Made by a program: the position numbers and the translations under genes. 64,000 nt of DNA from Halorhabdus sp. BNX81. Its GTDB lineage: Archaea; Halobacteriota; Halobacteria; Halobacteriales; Haloarculaceae. The stretch is from positions 2,046,001 to 2,110,000 of the forward strand of contig NZ_CP107254.1 in the NCBI RefSeq assembly GCF_029229925.1. Direction: 5' to 3'. Below the pieces are notes generated by a model that searched no databases, was not told where the DNA came from, and saw nothing but the letters and a program-made list of their open reading frames with translations. Below are positions 51,658 to 60,377 of the stretch, piece after piece (the stretch's first letter is position 1; each line of letters begins with the position of its first letter).

Positions 51658-52332
51658 ATGTACGAGGCCGTCGTCTTCGACAACGACGGCGTGCTGATGG
51701 AGTTGACGGAGATGGCCCTCCACCGGCGCGCTGCCCGCGACGCCTTCGAAGCCGTCGGCGTCGCCGACCCTGCCGAAGAGCACGTCGAGGCGATGAGCAT
51801 CGGCGTCACCGTCCCGAAACTGGACGCCGTCTGTGAGCACTACGATCTCGAACCCGACCGGTTTTGGCACGAACGAGACAGCCACATGTCCCGCCGCCAG
51901 CAGGACGCCATTCGCCGCGGGGAAAAGGGCGTCTACGACGACGTCACGGCCCTGGCTGCGCTGGATCGACCCGCCGGAATCGTGAGTTCCAACCAGCAGG
52001 CGACCGTCGATTTCGGGCTCGACGCGTTTGATCTTGCCCGGCACTTCGAGACAGTCTACGGTCGGGAACCCACCGTCGAGAGCCTCCGGCGCAAGAAACC
52101 CGCGCCCTACTATCTCGAAGCGGCACTCGCAGACCTCGGGACGACGGACGCGCTGTACATCGGCGACAGCGAGACCGACGTCGAAGCAGCCCACGCGGCC
52201 GGGATCGACGCGGCGTTCGTCCGCCGCCCCCACCGCGCTGGCGAGAACCTGTCGGTCACACCCGAGTACGAGATCGACGGCCTCGCGGCCGTGCCACGGA
52301 TTCTCGAGGGCGAACTGCCGGCGAGTGATTGA
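51658..52332 (+). CDS. HAD-superfamily hydrolase
   Basis: 224 residues. Nucleophile motif 'VVFDNDGVLME' at residues about 5-15, motif II Ser/Thr in 'PAGIVSSNQQATVDFGL', motif III Lys in 'LRRKKPAPYYLEAAL', motif IV 'ALYIGDSETDVEAAHAAGID'. The helical cap between residues 16 and 85 makes it a phosphoglycolate-phosphatase-like member. Its substrate cannot be told. ATG 51658 selected because it starts the conserved strand; the neighbouring lipoprotein lies upstream. Confidence 0.9.
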   Translation: MYEAVVFDNDGVLMELTEMALHRRAARDAFEAVGVADPAEEHVEAMSIGVTVPKLDAVCEHYDLEPDRFWHERDSHMSRRQQDAIRRGEKGVYDDVTALAALDRPAGIVSSNQQATVDFGLDAFDLARHFETVYGREPTVESLRRKKPAPYYLEAALADLGTTDALYIGDSETDVEAAHAAGIDAAFVRRPHRAGENLSVTPEYEIDGLAAVPRILEGELPASD

Positions 52333-52349
52333 GAGACGCCCGGGAAAAG

Positions 52350-52673
52350 TCAGGCACTGCCGGAGACCAGATGCAGACCGACGATGCCGACGACGATCGT
52401 CCCGATGAAGAAGATTCGCGCGAGCGTCGCCGGTTCGTCGAAGAGGACGATCCCCAGCGACGCCGTCCCGACGGCCCCGATCCCGGTCCAGACTGCGTAG
52501 GCCGTCCCCACGGGGAGTTCTTTGACGGCCTGGGCGAGCAACACCATGCTGATCACGAGCGCGACGGCTGTCCCAAGGGTCGGCAACGGTTTCGACAGGC
52601 CGTCGGAGTACTCGAGGCCGATCGCCCACGCGATCTCGAACAGCCCGGCCACGAACAGGATCCACCAGGACAT
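52350..52673 (-). CDS. small multidrug resistance (SMR) family transporter
   Basis: 107 residues, four membrane helices. 'WWILFVAGLFEIAWAIGLEY' carries the essential Glu of SMR proteins. 'PVGTAYAVWTGIGAVGTASL' is the family signature in the third helix. Gdx/SugE-like (guanidinium) exporters have this pattern, including the conserved tail 'IGTIVVGIVGLHLVSG'. Start ATG 52673 or 52676. It is convergent with the HAD gene, stops 18 bp apart. Confidence 0.9.
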   Translation of the reverse strand: MSWWILFVAGLFEIAWAIGLEYSDGLSKPLPTLGTAVALVISMVLLAQAVKELPVGTAYAVWTGIGAVGTASLGIVLFDEPATLARIFFIGTIVVGIVGLHLVSGSA

Positions 52674-52848
52674 CATCGCCCAAATAGGCCACTCCGGGAG
52701 ATGAACGTGGTGGTCTCGGCTATGAATTTGAAACAGAGAGGCGCTGCTGGCGAGTCGTCGAAGCAGGCATCGCGGCGCTTCGCGCCGAGATCCGAAGATA
52801 CAGTAGAGTAAAGTGATTATCCTTCGAAAAGAGGGACGGAAACACAGG

Positions 52849-53277
52849 ATGCGCTGGGCATGCACGCGCTGTGGAACACTCCATACACAAAACCCGAACG
52901 AATGTCGAAACTGTGGTCACTCTATTTTGGAGCCCATGAGCAGTGAATCGATCAATGATATCTCGAGTGGAGTCGGGCAGCCAGACAGTATCGACCCCGA
53001 AGAGATTTCGAGTATGGGAACGACGCCGACGCCCGACTATGACAGTAGTCCCGACGTGGCCCCCGACGGGTCGCTCGTTGATGACTCCCCAGCTGAGGAC
53101 GGCGACCCACCGAAAGGACAACGCGGATATTTGAAACACGTAGCCGAATTCGTCCGAGCGATATGGAATACGCTACGCGCAACGGTCAGAGCACCCTTCG
53201 CCGTGCTGTGGCGCTATCTCCTGCCGTTGCTCGCTTTTGCTCTCGTATTCGGAGTGGTTGCGTATCTCACCCTTTAA
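52849..53277 (+). CDS. zinc-ribbon membrane-tail protein
   Basis: 142 residues. A zinc ribbon at 1-24 has two CxxC pairs ('CTRCGTLHTQNPNECRNCGH'). An acidic, Pro/Ser/Asp-rich linker of about 75 residues follows, then a basic amphipathic stretch and one C-terminal membrane helix ('LLPLLAFALVFGVVAYLTL'). The topology suggests a tail-anchored protein with a cytosolic zinc ribbon. Function unknown. Start ATG 52849 chosen over an upstream start because it begins the ribbon. Confidence 0.78.
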   Translation: MRWACTRCGTLHTQNPNECRNCGHSILEPMSSESINDISSGVGQPDSIDPEEISSMGTTPTPDYDSSPDVAPDGSLVDDSPAEDGDPPKGQRGYLKHVAEFVRAIWNTLRATVRAPFAVLWRYLLPLLAFALVFGVVAYLTL

Positions 53278-53325
53278 ATCGCAAAGGAGTATCCGAACTC
53301 GAAATCAACCTGGGAAATTGAGCAT

Positions 53326-53369
53326 ACGGCAGCCGTAGGCTGCCGTTTCACTGCTGGCTTCGCCAGCAG
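53326..53369. terminator. hairpin pair after the zinc-ribbon gene
   Basis: Stem 1: 9 bp (ACGGCAGCC/GGCTGCCGT, 53326-53346). Stem 2: 8 bp (CTGCTGGC/GCCAGCAG, 53351-53369) followed by GTGTTTTT. It lies between convergent genes and suits a terminator. Archaeal termination mostly needs only the T-run, so the stems may act as 3' ends or be decorative. Confidence 0.5.
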
Positions 53370-53394
53370 GTGTTTTTGGCCGAGCTTTTTGCGA

Positions 53395-53438
53395 GGAGGG
53401 TTCCCACAGCGAGCCGCAGGCTCGCGAGGAAACCCTCC
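53395..53438. terminator. hairpin near cimA end
   Basis: Outer stem GGAGGGTT/AACCCTCC at 53395-53402 and 53431-53438, inner stem GCGAGCC/GGCTCGC at 53409-53415 and 53419-53425. Located between the convergent zinc-ribbon and cimA genes, just after the cimA stop on its strand. Confidence 0.45.
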
Positions 53439-53459
53439 GAAGTAAAAAGGTCGTGGCCT

Positions 53460-55031
53460 CTAGTCGTCAGCGACGAGGGGCTCGGTCTCCGTCTCGACTA
53501 ACCGGTCGATGGCCTCGACCATGGCCTCGACGGAGGCCCGGGTGATGTCAGCGTCGCTTCTGGCGACCGTGACCGAGCGGTCGCCGCGGGACATCTCGAC
53601 CTCGACGGTGACGACGGCGTCGGTCTGGCCGGTGATGGCGTCGACGTGGTAGGAGTCGAGACTCCAGTCGACGTCGTGACCGAGAGCGGCCTCGACGGCG
53701 TTCATCGCGGCGTCGACGGGGCCGTCGCCGACCGAGGCTTCGGTGCGTTCGACGCCGTCGACCAGTAGGCGGATGCTCGCGGTCGGGGTGCCGCTGCCGG
53801 CGACCGTGTTCAGGTCGACGAGTTCGATCCGGCGCTCGCGCTCGCGGTCCTGGACGTCCTCGGCGATGGCGAGCAGGTCGGCGTCGGTGACGCGCTTGTC
53901 GCGCTCGCCGAGGTCCTTGACGCGCTCGAAGACGGCGTCGAGTTCGTCGTCGGTGACGTCGACGTCGTGCTCGGCGAGCGCCGCGGCCACGCCGGCCCGG
54001 CCGGCGTGTTTGCCCAGCGCGAGCCGGCGTTCCCGGCCCACTTTTTCGGGTGGGTACGGTTCGTACATCGACTCGTCCTTGAGGGTGCCGTCGGTGTGGA
54101 TGCCGCTCTCGTGGGTGAAGGCGTTCTCGCCGACGACGGCCTTGTTCGGGGCCAGCGGGATGCCGGTCTTGTTGGCGATGAGCTGGGCGAGGTCGTGGAC
54201 CTGCGTGAGGTCCATCGTCTCGACGCCGTAGCCGTGATCTAAGGCGATGGCGACCTCCTCTAAGGCGACGTTGCCGGCCCGCTCGCCGATGCCGTTGATC
54301 GTCCCGTGGACGAGGTCGGCACCCGCCGCCAGCGAGACCAGGGCGTTGGTGACCGCAAGCCCGAGGTCGTCGTGAGTGTGGGTGCTCGTCGGCCCGAGGT
54401 CGGCCAGCCGCGAGACGGCGTCCAACGTCCGGTCGGGCGTCGCGTGGCCGACGGTGTCGGCGTAACAGACCCGATCCGCGCCGGCCTCGAGGGCCTCGCC
54501 CATGAGTGCCTCGAGGAAATCGAGATCGGCCCGGGAGCCGTCCTCGCCGATCACCTCGACCCAGAGGTCGTGGTCAGTCGCGTACTCCACAAGAACTGCG
54601 GTGTCGGCGATGACGTCCTCGCGGGTCGTCCCGATCTTGTCCTCGATGTGGCGGTCGCTCGCCGGGACGACCAGGTGGACGCCGTCCACGCCCGTCTCCA
54701 GGGCGAGGTCGACGTCACTCTCGACGTTCCGGGCGAAGCTCGTGACCGTCGCGTCGAGATCGAGATCCGTCACGCGGCGGATGGTCTCGCGTTCACCCGG
54801 CCCGGTAACGGCGCTGCCGGCCTCGATCACGTCGATGCCGGCGGCGTCGAGTTCGCGGGCGATATGTGCTTTCTCCGCGGGCGACAGCGATACCCCGGGT
54901 GCCTGTTCACCGTCTCGAAGCGTCGTATCGAGCAGCCCGACGTCCGAGAGCGATTCGAGTGGCTCGGTCGCCGGGTGCTCGCCGAACAATCCTGGCAAAA
55001 TTCGGTCCTCGCTACGCGGGGAGAATTTCAC
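53460..55031 (-). CDS. cimA: (R)-citramalate synthase (or 2-isopropylmalate synthase)
   Basis: 523 residues. HMGL-like TIM barrel: 'VGLLDTTLRDGEQAPGVSLS' (metal and catalytic Arg/Asp), 'DGVHLVVPASDRHIEDKI' and 'STHTHDDLGLAVTNALVSLA'. 'HGTINGIGERAGNVALEEVA' and 'GENAFTHESGIHTDG' follow. The C-terminal regulatory LeuA dimer domain begins about residue 385. The order and wording closely match archaeal CimA (as in Methanocaldococcus), which joins pyruvate and acetyl-CoA for isoleucine. Start GTG 55031 is not certain; a short leader upstream contains a hairpin (GCCGCAAGGCGAC region). Confidence 0.85.
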   Translation of the reverse strand: MKFSPRSEDRILPGLFGEHPATEPLESLSDVGLLDTTLRDGEQAPGVSLSPAEKAHIARELDAAGIDVIEAGSAVTGPGERETIRRVTDLDLDATVTSFARNVESDVDLALETGVDGVHLVVPASDRHIEDKIGTTREDVIADTAVLVEYATDHDLWVEVIGEDGSRADLDFLEALMGEALEAGADRVCYADTVGHATPDRTLDAVSRLADLGPTSTHTHDDLGLAVTNALVSLAAGADLVHGTINGIGERAGNVALEEVAIALDHGYGVETMDLTQVHDLAQLIANKTGIPLAPNKAVVGENAFTHESGIHTDGTLKDESMYEPYPPEKVGRERRLALGKHAGRAGVAAALAEHDVDVTDDELDAVFERVKDLGERDKRVTDADLLAIAEDVQDRERERRIELVDLNTVAGSGTPTASIRLLVDGVERTEASVGDGPVDAAMNAVEAALGHDVDWSLDSYHVDAITGQTDAVVTVEVEMSRGDRSVTVARSDADITRASVEAMVEAIDRLVETETEPLVADD

Positions 55032-55162
55032 GCCCAGTCGCCTTGCGGCGACTTCCTCTATCCTCGCTCGTCGGGTGTTCCGACATTGTAACCTGAGAAA
55101 TGTGCTCGACGTTCATGAAGATATTGATCCCGGAACGACACAGACTCCCACAGGTAGCCACG

Positions 55163-55537
55163 TTAGCCCGTAGAGTCGTCCTCGCCCTCGACGACGACGA
55201 CCCGATCGCCTGCCTCGACGCCATCGGCCGCGTCGGGCGGTAACTCGATGACGCAATCGGCACGTGCCAGCCCGAACCCGATCCAGGGGCGGAGAGTCTT
55301 CACCTGCCGGACGCGCTCGTCTTCGAGCCAGAGGACGTCAAGCGGCGTGCGGACGAACAACATGTCGATGTCCCGCCGGCCCGGGTGACTGAACTCGAAC
55401 ACAAGCGCGTAGTGCTCCGGAATCGATCGGCGAAACCGGAGCCCCCGGAACTTGGCCCAGAGCCCCTCGGCCACCTCGACGTCACTCGCCAGCGTTCGAG
55501 TCCCGTCGCCCTCGGCAGGCTCGTGTACGACGCGCAT
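55163..55537 (-). CDS. DUF192 family protein
   Basis: 124 residues. DUF192 core: 'EVAEGLWAKFRGLRFRRSIP', 'ALVFEFSHPGRRDIDMLFVR', 'LDVLWLEDERVRQVKTLRPW' and 'CVIELPPDAADGVEAGDRVV'. The family is widespread and mostly uncharacterised, often with a signal peptide, which is absent here. ATG 55537. It lies 131 bp from the cimA start, on the same strand. Confidence 0.9.
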   Translation of the reverse strand: MRVVHEPAEGDGTRTLASDVEVAEGLWAKFRGLRFRRSIPEHYALVFEFSHPGRRDIDMLFVRTPLDVLWLEDERVRQVKTLRPWIGFGLARADCVIELPPDAADGVEAGDRVVVVEGEDDSTG

Positions 55538-55675
55538 ACCCGATGGTCGGACAGGCGGCGAATAACGTTGGGGGTTCGACGGGGGCCGAATACCGCCGAG
55601 GGATAGTCAATCGGAGTGCGCTTCCCACCCGGAACCGGCCGTGGCGGTTTTGACCCTCGGCACAAAGGTGAACAC

Positions 55676-56287
55676 ATGGAGAAGACGGACGCGGGGACAA
55701 CAGTCGGTGTCGAAGACCCCTACGCGTACGTCGACCGCTGTGATCACTGTACCGACGACGGCCGGTGTCGCTTCGCCGTCGAACGCGGCGACGTCGACCC
55801 CGAGTTCGCCGACGAGTTGAGCGCCCGGGACTTCCGATGTCCCGTCGTCGGTGACCCCCAAGAGTCCGGACTGGCCGGCCCGTGGGAGTGGAGTGATTGT
55901 CGACACATGCGGGCGCGAAACCGCGATCGGAAATGTGCACGATGTGGGCTCGAAGAGCGACGATCCGCCCATACTGAGGACCGGCCCTTGCTGGAAGAGC
56001 ACCATCTCTCGTACGCTGGGGATGGCAATCAATCCGCGAACGCACAGCAAAACGGGCCGAGCGAACCGGTCGATGCGGACGGACTGACCCACGAGATCAC
56101 GATCTACCTCTGTCGGTGGTGTCACGCGAAGGTCCACGATTCCTGGGCGAGTATCGAGGACCCGGCGTCGCCCGATCCGGAAGCGATCGCAGCCCGGGAA
56201 GCTCGTCGGAGTCGAGAGCACGCGGAGTTGGGCTTCGAGTCCGCGGCCGAACGTGTCAATGAAGATTCTGAACTGTCCGGCCGATGA
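55676..56287 (+). CDS. HNH-like Cys-rich protein
   Basis: 203 residues. N-terminal 'DRCDHCTDDGRCRFAVERG' has several Cys. Further on, 'KCARCGLEERRSAHTEDRPL' is followed by 'LEEHHLSYAGDG' and 'IYLCRWCHAKVHDSWASIED', matching the Cys-rich ribs and His-His motif of HNH nucleases ('H-H' then 'C-x2-C-H...H'). Possibly a DNA-binding or nuclease protein specific to haloarchaea. Start ATG 55676; a longer upstream frame is less likely. Convergent genes flank it. Nuclease activity not shown. Confidence 0.75.
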   Translation: MEKTDAGTTVGVEDPYAYVDRCDHCTDDGRCRFAVERGDVDPEFADELSARDFRCPVVGDPQESGLAGPWEWSDCRHMRARNRDRKCARCGLEERRSAHTEDRPLLEEHHLSYAGDGNQSANAQQNGPSEPVDADGLTHEITIYLCRWCHAKVHDSWASIEDPASPDPEAIAAREARRSREHAELGFESAAERVNEDSELSGR

Positions 56288-56392
56288 ATCAACCCGCAAG
56301 ACAGTCCCCGATCTCTACACCACAATTATCACGTCCGATAATAGAGAGGTTATCCCTAAGTAGCCAATTCGAGAACACAAAATACCGATAGC

Positions 56393-57448
56393 ATGGCCGT
56401 CACGAAACGGGCACTGGGAACAAATTACGTGACTGGGACGGGGATCCTGCTGTGTGGGCTGTTCGTCCCACTGCTGAGCGTGAATGGAATCACCCCGCCG
56501 GCACTGGTCGTCGGTGGGCTCGGAATCGTCGCGGCAGCCACACTGGCGAGTTCGGGCTATTGGCTCGGCCGAGTCGGCCTGGCGGGCGACCAGATCTGGC
56601 GGATCGCGATTCACGCCGGACTGGGGATCGGCATCGTCACGCTCGGGTGTCTCATGGTCTTCGCGCTCGCGCAGGGTTCGGATCCGGGGGCATCAACAGC
56701 AACGTTGCTCGTGAGTTCCATCGCCCTCGGCGGGACGGGCGGCGCAGTGGCCGGGACGATCCGGGAGTTCGATCGCTCGACGACGACGCTTACCCAGAGC
56801 ACCGAGGTGCTCTCGCGGGTACTCCGACACAACCTCCGGAATGACATGACGATCATCCTCGGGCAGATCGATCAACTCGACGGCGACGCGGACGCATCCC
56901 GGAAACCGAGACGCACGATTCGGACTGCCGTCGACGACATCGCCTCACTCTCCGAGAAGGCTCGGCTGGTCGAGCTCGCGGTCATGCGTGAGGAACGCCA
57001 GTGCCACCCCGTCGACGCGGTCGGGTGTGTGAGAGCGGGGGTCGAAACGACGCGAGCCGACGACGACGACGTCGACGTCAAGACGGACCTCCCCGAGACG
57101 GCATGGGTCCGAGCCGACTGGATGCTCGAAATCGCCATCGAAAACGTCCTCCGGACTGTCCGGGCACGCGGTGACGACACGATGGTTTCGGTCAGCGTCG
57201 ATCGGACCGACACCGGACGGGTATCGATCCGGATCGTCGACGTCGATGGCCACCTCGAGCCCCCGGAAATCCAAACACTGATCGCCGGTACCGAAACACC
57301 CCTCCAGCACAGCGAGGGACTGGATCTGTGGATCGTCCGGTGGATCGTCCGAGGATACGGTGGATCGATCAGTGTCGAAAACGGCGACACGTGCGCTGTC
57401 ACGCTCCGATTGCATCGAACGATGCCAGTCCAGTTTGGCGATCGATAG
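56393..57448 (+). CDS. membrane sensor histidine kinase-like protein
   Basis: 351 residues. Three to four membrane helices at 8-125, then the H-box 'VLSRVLRHNLRNDMTIILGQ' with the phosphorylatable His, and a HATPase domain ('AIENVLRTVRARGDDTMVSV', 'HSEGLDLWIVRWIVRGYGGS'). The N-box reads 'EIAIENVL', and the G2 region 'GLDLW' is only loosely conserved. Haloarchaeal kinases of this type have the 'RHNLRN' H-box. The sensor seems to be the membrane part itself. No response regulator is adjacent. ATG 56393. Confidence 0.85.
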   Translation: MAVTKRALGTNYVTGTGILLCGLFVPLLSVNGITPPALVVGGLGIVAAATLASSGYWLGRVGLAGDQIWRIAIHAGLGIGIVTLGCLMVFALAQGSDPGASTATLLVSSIALGGTGGAVAGTIREFDRSTTTLTQSTEVLSRVLRHNLRNDMTIILGQIDQLDGDADASRKPRRTIRTAVDDIASLSEKARLVELAVMREERQCHPVDAVGCVRAGVETTRADDDDVDVKTDLPETAWVRADWMLEIAIENVLRTVRARGDDTMVSVSVDRTDTGRVSIRIVDVDGHLEPPEIQTLIAGTETPLQHSEGLDLWIVRWIVRGYGGSISVENGDTCAVTLRLHRTMPVQFGDR

Positions 57449-57475
57449 GACCGGAAACCGTGGCCGCGTTTCCGG

Positions 57476-57487
57476 GGATATATATCC
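57476..57487 (+). promoter_or_regulatory. TATA box of guaA (symmetrical)
   Basis: GGATATATATCC, a perfect 12-bp palindrome centred about 27 bp before ATG 57509. Leaderless transcript expected. Confidence 0.65.
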
Positions 57488-57508
57488 ACTTCTCCGTTAG
57501 CCCCGCGC

Positions 57509-58057
57509 ATGACTCGCATCGACGTGATCGACAACCACGGCCAATTTACCCACCTCGAACAGCGGGCACTCCGGGATCTGGGGGTTGACGTCTCGCTGGT
57601 GGACAACACCACGCCCCCGGGTGACATCGACGCCGACGGGCTTGTCCTCTCGGGCGGGCCGTCGATGGATCGCATCGGCAACAGCCCGGCGTATCTCGAC
57701 CTCGACGTCCCGGTCCTCGGCATCTGTCTCGGCATGCAGATCATGGCGGCCGAACTCGACGGGGTAGTCGGCGAAGGCGACTACGGCGGCTACGCCGACG
57801 TGACCGTCGAAATCCTCGACGAGGCCGACCCCCTGATCGGCTCGCTTGCACCCGAAACGCGCGTCTGGGCCAGCCACGCCGACGAAGTCACCCAGGTCCC
57901 GACCGGCTTCGAGCGAACCGCGACCTCCGACGTCTGTGGCGTCGAGGCGATGAGTGACACGGACCGCGATCTCTACGGCGTCCAGTGGCACCCGGAAGTC
58001 GCCCACACCGAGGAGGGCGAGGCAGTCTTCGAGAACTTTCGGGCTCTCTGTGAGTGA
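57509..58057 (+). CDS. guaA: GMP synthase glutaminase subunit A
   Basis: 182 residues, the stand-alone class I glutaminase subunit that archaea use for GMP synthesis, feeding ammonia to the separate ATP-pyrophosphatase subunit. Landmarks: 'LVLSGGPSMDRIGNSPAYL', catalytic Cys in 'VLGICLGMQIMAAEL', and His/Glu in 'YGVQWHPEVAHTEEGEAVF'. A TATA box is directly upstream. The ATPase subunit gene is not in the window. Confidence 0.95.
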   Translation: MTRIDVIDNHGQFTHLEQRALRDLGVDVSLVDNTTPPGDIDADGLVLSGGPSMDRIGNSPAYLDLDVPVLGICLGMQIMAAELDGVVGEGDYGGYADVTVEILDEADPLIGSLAPETRVWASHADEVTQVPTGFERTATSDVCGVEAMSDTDRDLYGVQWHPEVAHTEEGEAVFENFRALCE

Positions 58058-58217
58058 GTACCCCATTGTCGCAGCGACCACAATCGACGAGCGTCAAAAC
58101 GGGTAGGGTTCTGCGTCCGAACCGCGTCCACGCCGCACTCTCAGTCACAGACCCCATTAGTGTAATTCTAATTTTAATAAGGAAAACCATTTGTAGGTAG
58201 GCGGTGTCTGCCGGTGT

Positions 58218-60293
58218 ATGACGGCGGGGGATGACACGCACACGCTGAATCGACGTCACGTACTCAAATCGATCGGGGTTGGGGCGCTCGGTACCACGGG
58301 GATACTCGGGGCGTCCGGGTCAGTGATAGCTGACAACGACGGAGCGTACTACTCGAATCCGCTGTACGGCCCGGACTTCGCGGATCCCACGATCCACCGT
58401 GCGGACGACGGGACATGGTGGGCGTACGCCTCGAACATGAGCTATATCAACGACGCCGACGAGGAGTTGGTACCGATTCTCTCCTCGCCGGATCTCGTCA
58501 ACTGGACGTACGAAGGCGAAGCGTTCAACTCCCGGCCTGGCTGGCTGTATGGGTCGATCTGGGCACCCGACGTCCACTACCACGACGGCCAGTGGGTGCT
58601 GTTCTATGCCCTCTGGCCGCGCGGAGACGACGACAGTCAGGTGCCAGGAATCGGCGTGGCCACGGCAAACACGCCCGATGGCCCATTCACGGACCATGGG
58701 GAGATCCTCTCCAACCCGGATCACCCCTATCCTGGCAACACGATCGACCCGTACTTCGCCTATCACAACGGGACACCGTACCTCTTTTGGGCTAACTTTG
58801 CTGGCATTAACGTGGTGGAACTCACCGAGGACCTGCAGGACTACCAGCCCGGGACCTTCGATCAGATCGCCGGAAGCGCCTACGAGGGGCCGGCAATCTT
58901 CCAGCGGGGTGACTACTGGTACGTCTTTGGCTCCACCGGCGATTGCTGTGATGGGTTCGACAGCACGTACGAGGTCGAGGTCGGTCGATCGGAGAACCTC
59001 CTCGGACCATACCACGACCGGAACGGCACCCCGATGCTCGAGCGTAACGAGTGGAACGCGGGGCCGACTCACCTCGGGGACAACGATCGCTTCGTCGGGC
59101 CAGGCCACGGTGACGTGACGGTCGACGACGACGGCACCTACTGGTTCGTCTATCACGCTTACGACACCGAGGGACCGGAGTTCGTCGACAACGGCTGGCC
59201 GCCGGCACGGCAGCTGTTCGTCGATCCGATCCAATGGGAGGACGGGTGGCCCATCATCGGCTGTGACGGAACGCCGTCCAGCGAGATGGCCGTCCCCGGC
59301 GAAGGAGGCTACTGCAGTGGCGGTGACGACGGGACTGGTGATGGCGGTGGCGATGGGACAGATGACGGAAACGAGACGTGGACCGACACCGACGATCCGT
59401 ACTACTCGACGCTCGTCAGTGATCTCACGGGATACAACCTCCCCAGCGCGGGCCAGTTCGTCAATGGCAACGAGGAGGCGACGGTCTGGGACACCTACGA
59501 GATCGACGGCGGCAACGCCGACCGCCTCGAGCGGTCGTCACTGGCGGTCGGTGACGAGGTGCCGTTCTCGGAGGCGGCCCGCTTCGAGGTGACCGAACCA
59601 CCGGAGAACCCGTGGGAGATCACCCTCAAGTCCATCGGCGAGCGCGAACTGGAGCGCGGGCAAGTCCTCCTCGGTATCGCGTACATGCGCACGCCCGAAG
59701 AGGAGGCCTCGGTGACCTACAAGTCGACGGCGTCGGCCAATACACCGGACAACTACGTGACCAGGGCCCAACCGCCACTGGATACCGAGTGGCAGCGGTA
59801 TTACTTCCCGATCGAGTTCGGCGTTTCGGCCGCCCCTGGCGAGTGGTGGACCGAGATCTGGCTCGGCGCAGCGGCCCAGACGGTCGACATCGGCGGCCTC
59901 GCAGTGATCGACTTCGGCCAGGGGGTGCGAGCCGACGACCTTCCAGTCTGGGAAGATCCCGGAGAGGCGGCGGTCGAAACCGATGACGGCACCGATACGG
60001 TCACGCCCGGCGAGAGCGAGGATGAGCAAGATGACGACGAAGCCGGCGAGAGCGAGGGGACGCCGCCCGGTGAGCTGGCCGGCGGCGAGGGACCATCCCA
60101 GGATCTGGATAGAGATGGGCTGCACGAAGACGTCGACGGGGATGGCACCGTCGACGTCAGCGATGTCCGGTCGCTGTTGACCAACTGCAACAGCGAGATG
60201 GTCCAGAAAAACGCCGACGCCTACGACTTCGACGGCGACGAAGGCGTCGACATCGGTGACGTATTCGCGCTGTACCGGCGCATCCACCAGTAA
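58218..60293 (+). CDS. secreted GH43 glycosidase with C-terminal dockerin-like tandem
   Basis: 691 residues. A Tat signal (1-40, 'NRRHVLKSIGVGALGTTGI') directs export. GH43 propeller at about 45-365: Asp in 'PDFADPTIHRADDG', Asp in 'GNTIDPYFAYHNG', Glu in 'SAYEGPAIFQRGD', like arabinanases and xylosidases. A linker leads to a beta-sandwich, CBM-like region at about 395-580. After an acidic linker, residues 629-691 have two Ca2+-loop repeats ('DRDGLHEDVDGDGTVDVSDV', 'DAYDFDGDEGVDIGDVFALY') of type I dockerin. The dockerin may bind a cohesin elsewhere or simply calcium. Strong homology to the GH43 of the lectin pair. Confidence 0.92.
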   Translation: MTAGDDTHTLNRRHVLKSIGVGALGTTGILGASGSVIADNDGAYYSNPLYGPDFADPTIHRADDGTWWAYASNMSYINDADEELVPILSSPDLVNWTYEGEAFNSRPGWLYGSIWAPDVHYHDGQWVLFYALWPRGDDDSQVPGIGVATANTPDGPFTDHGEILSNPDHPYPGNTIDPYFAYHNGTPYLFWANFAGINVVELTEDLQDYQPGTFDQIAGSAYEGPAIFQRGDYWYVFGSTGDCCDGFDSTYEVEVGRSENLLGPYHDRNGTPMLERNEWNAGPTHLGDNDRFVGPGHGDVTVDDDGTYWFVYHAYDTEGPEFVDNGWPPARQLFVDPIQWEDGWPIIGCDGTPSSEMAVPGEGGYCSGGDDGTGDGGGDGTDDGNETWTDTDDPYYSTLVSDLTGYNLPSAGQFVNGNEEATVWDTYEIDGGNADRLERSSLAVGDEVPFSEAARFEVTEPPENPWEITLKSIGERELERGQVLLGIAYMRTPEEEASVTYKSTASANTPDNYVTRAQPPLDTEWQRYYFPIEFGVSAAPGEWWTEIWLGAAAQTVDIGGLAVIDFGQGVRADDLPVWEDPGEAAVETDDGTDTVTPGESEDEQDDDEAGESEGTPPGELAGGEGPSQDLDRDGLHEDVDGDGTVDVSDVRSLLTNCNSEMVQKNADAYDFDGDEGVDIGDVFALYRRIHQ

Positions 60294-60377
60294 CATCACG
60301 GAGACACCGATATTTCAGACCCCGAGTGAGACACAGTCAGGTACTTTTAACCCCTGTCGGGAAAACCATCAGTTGGA

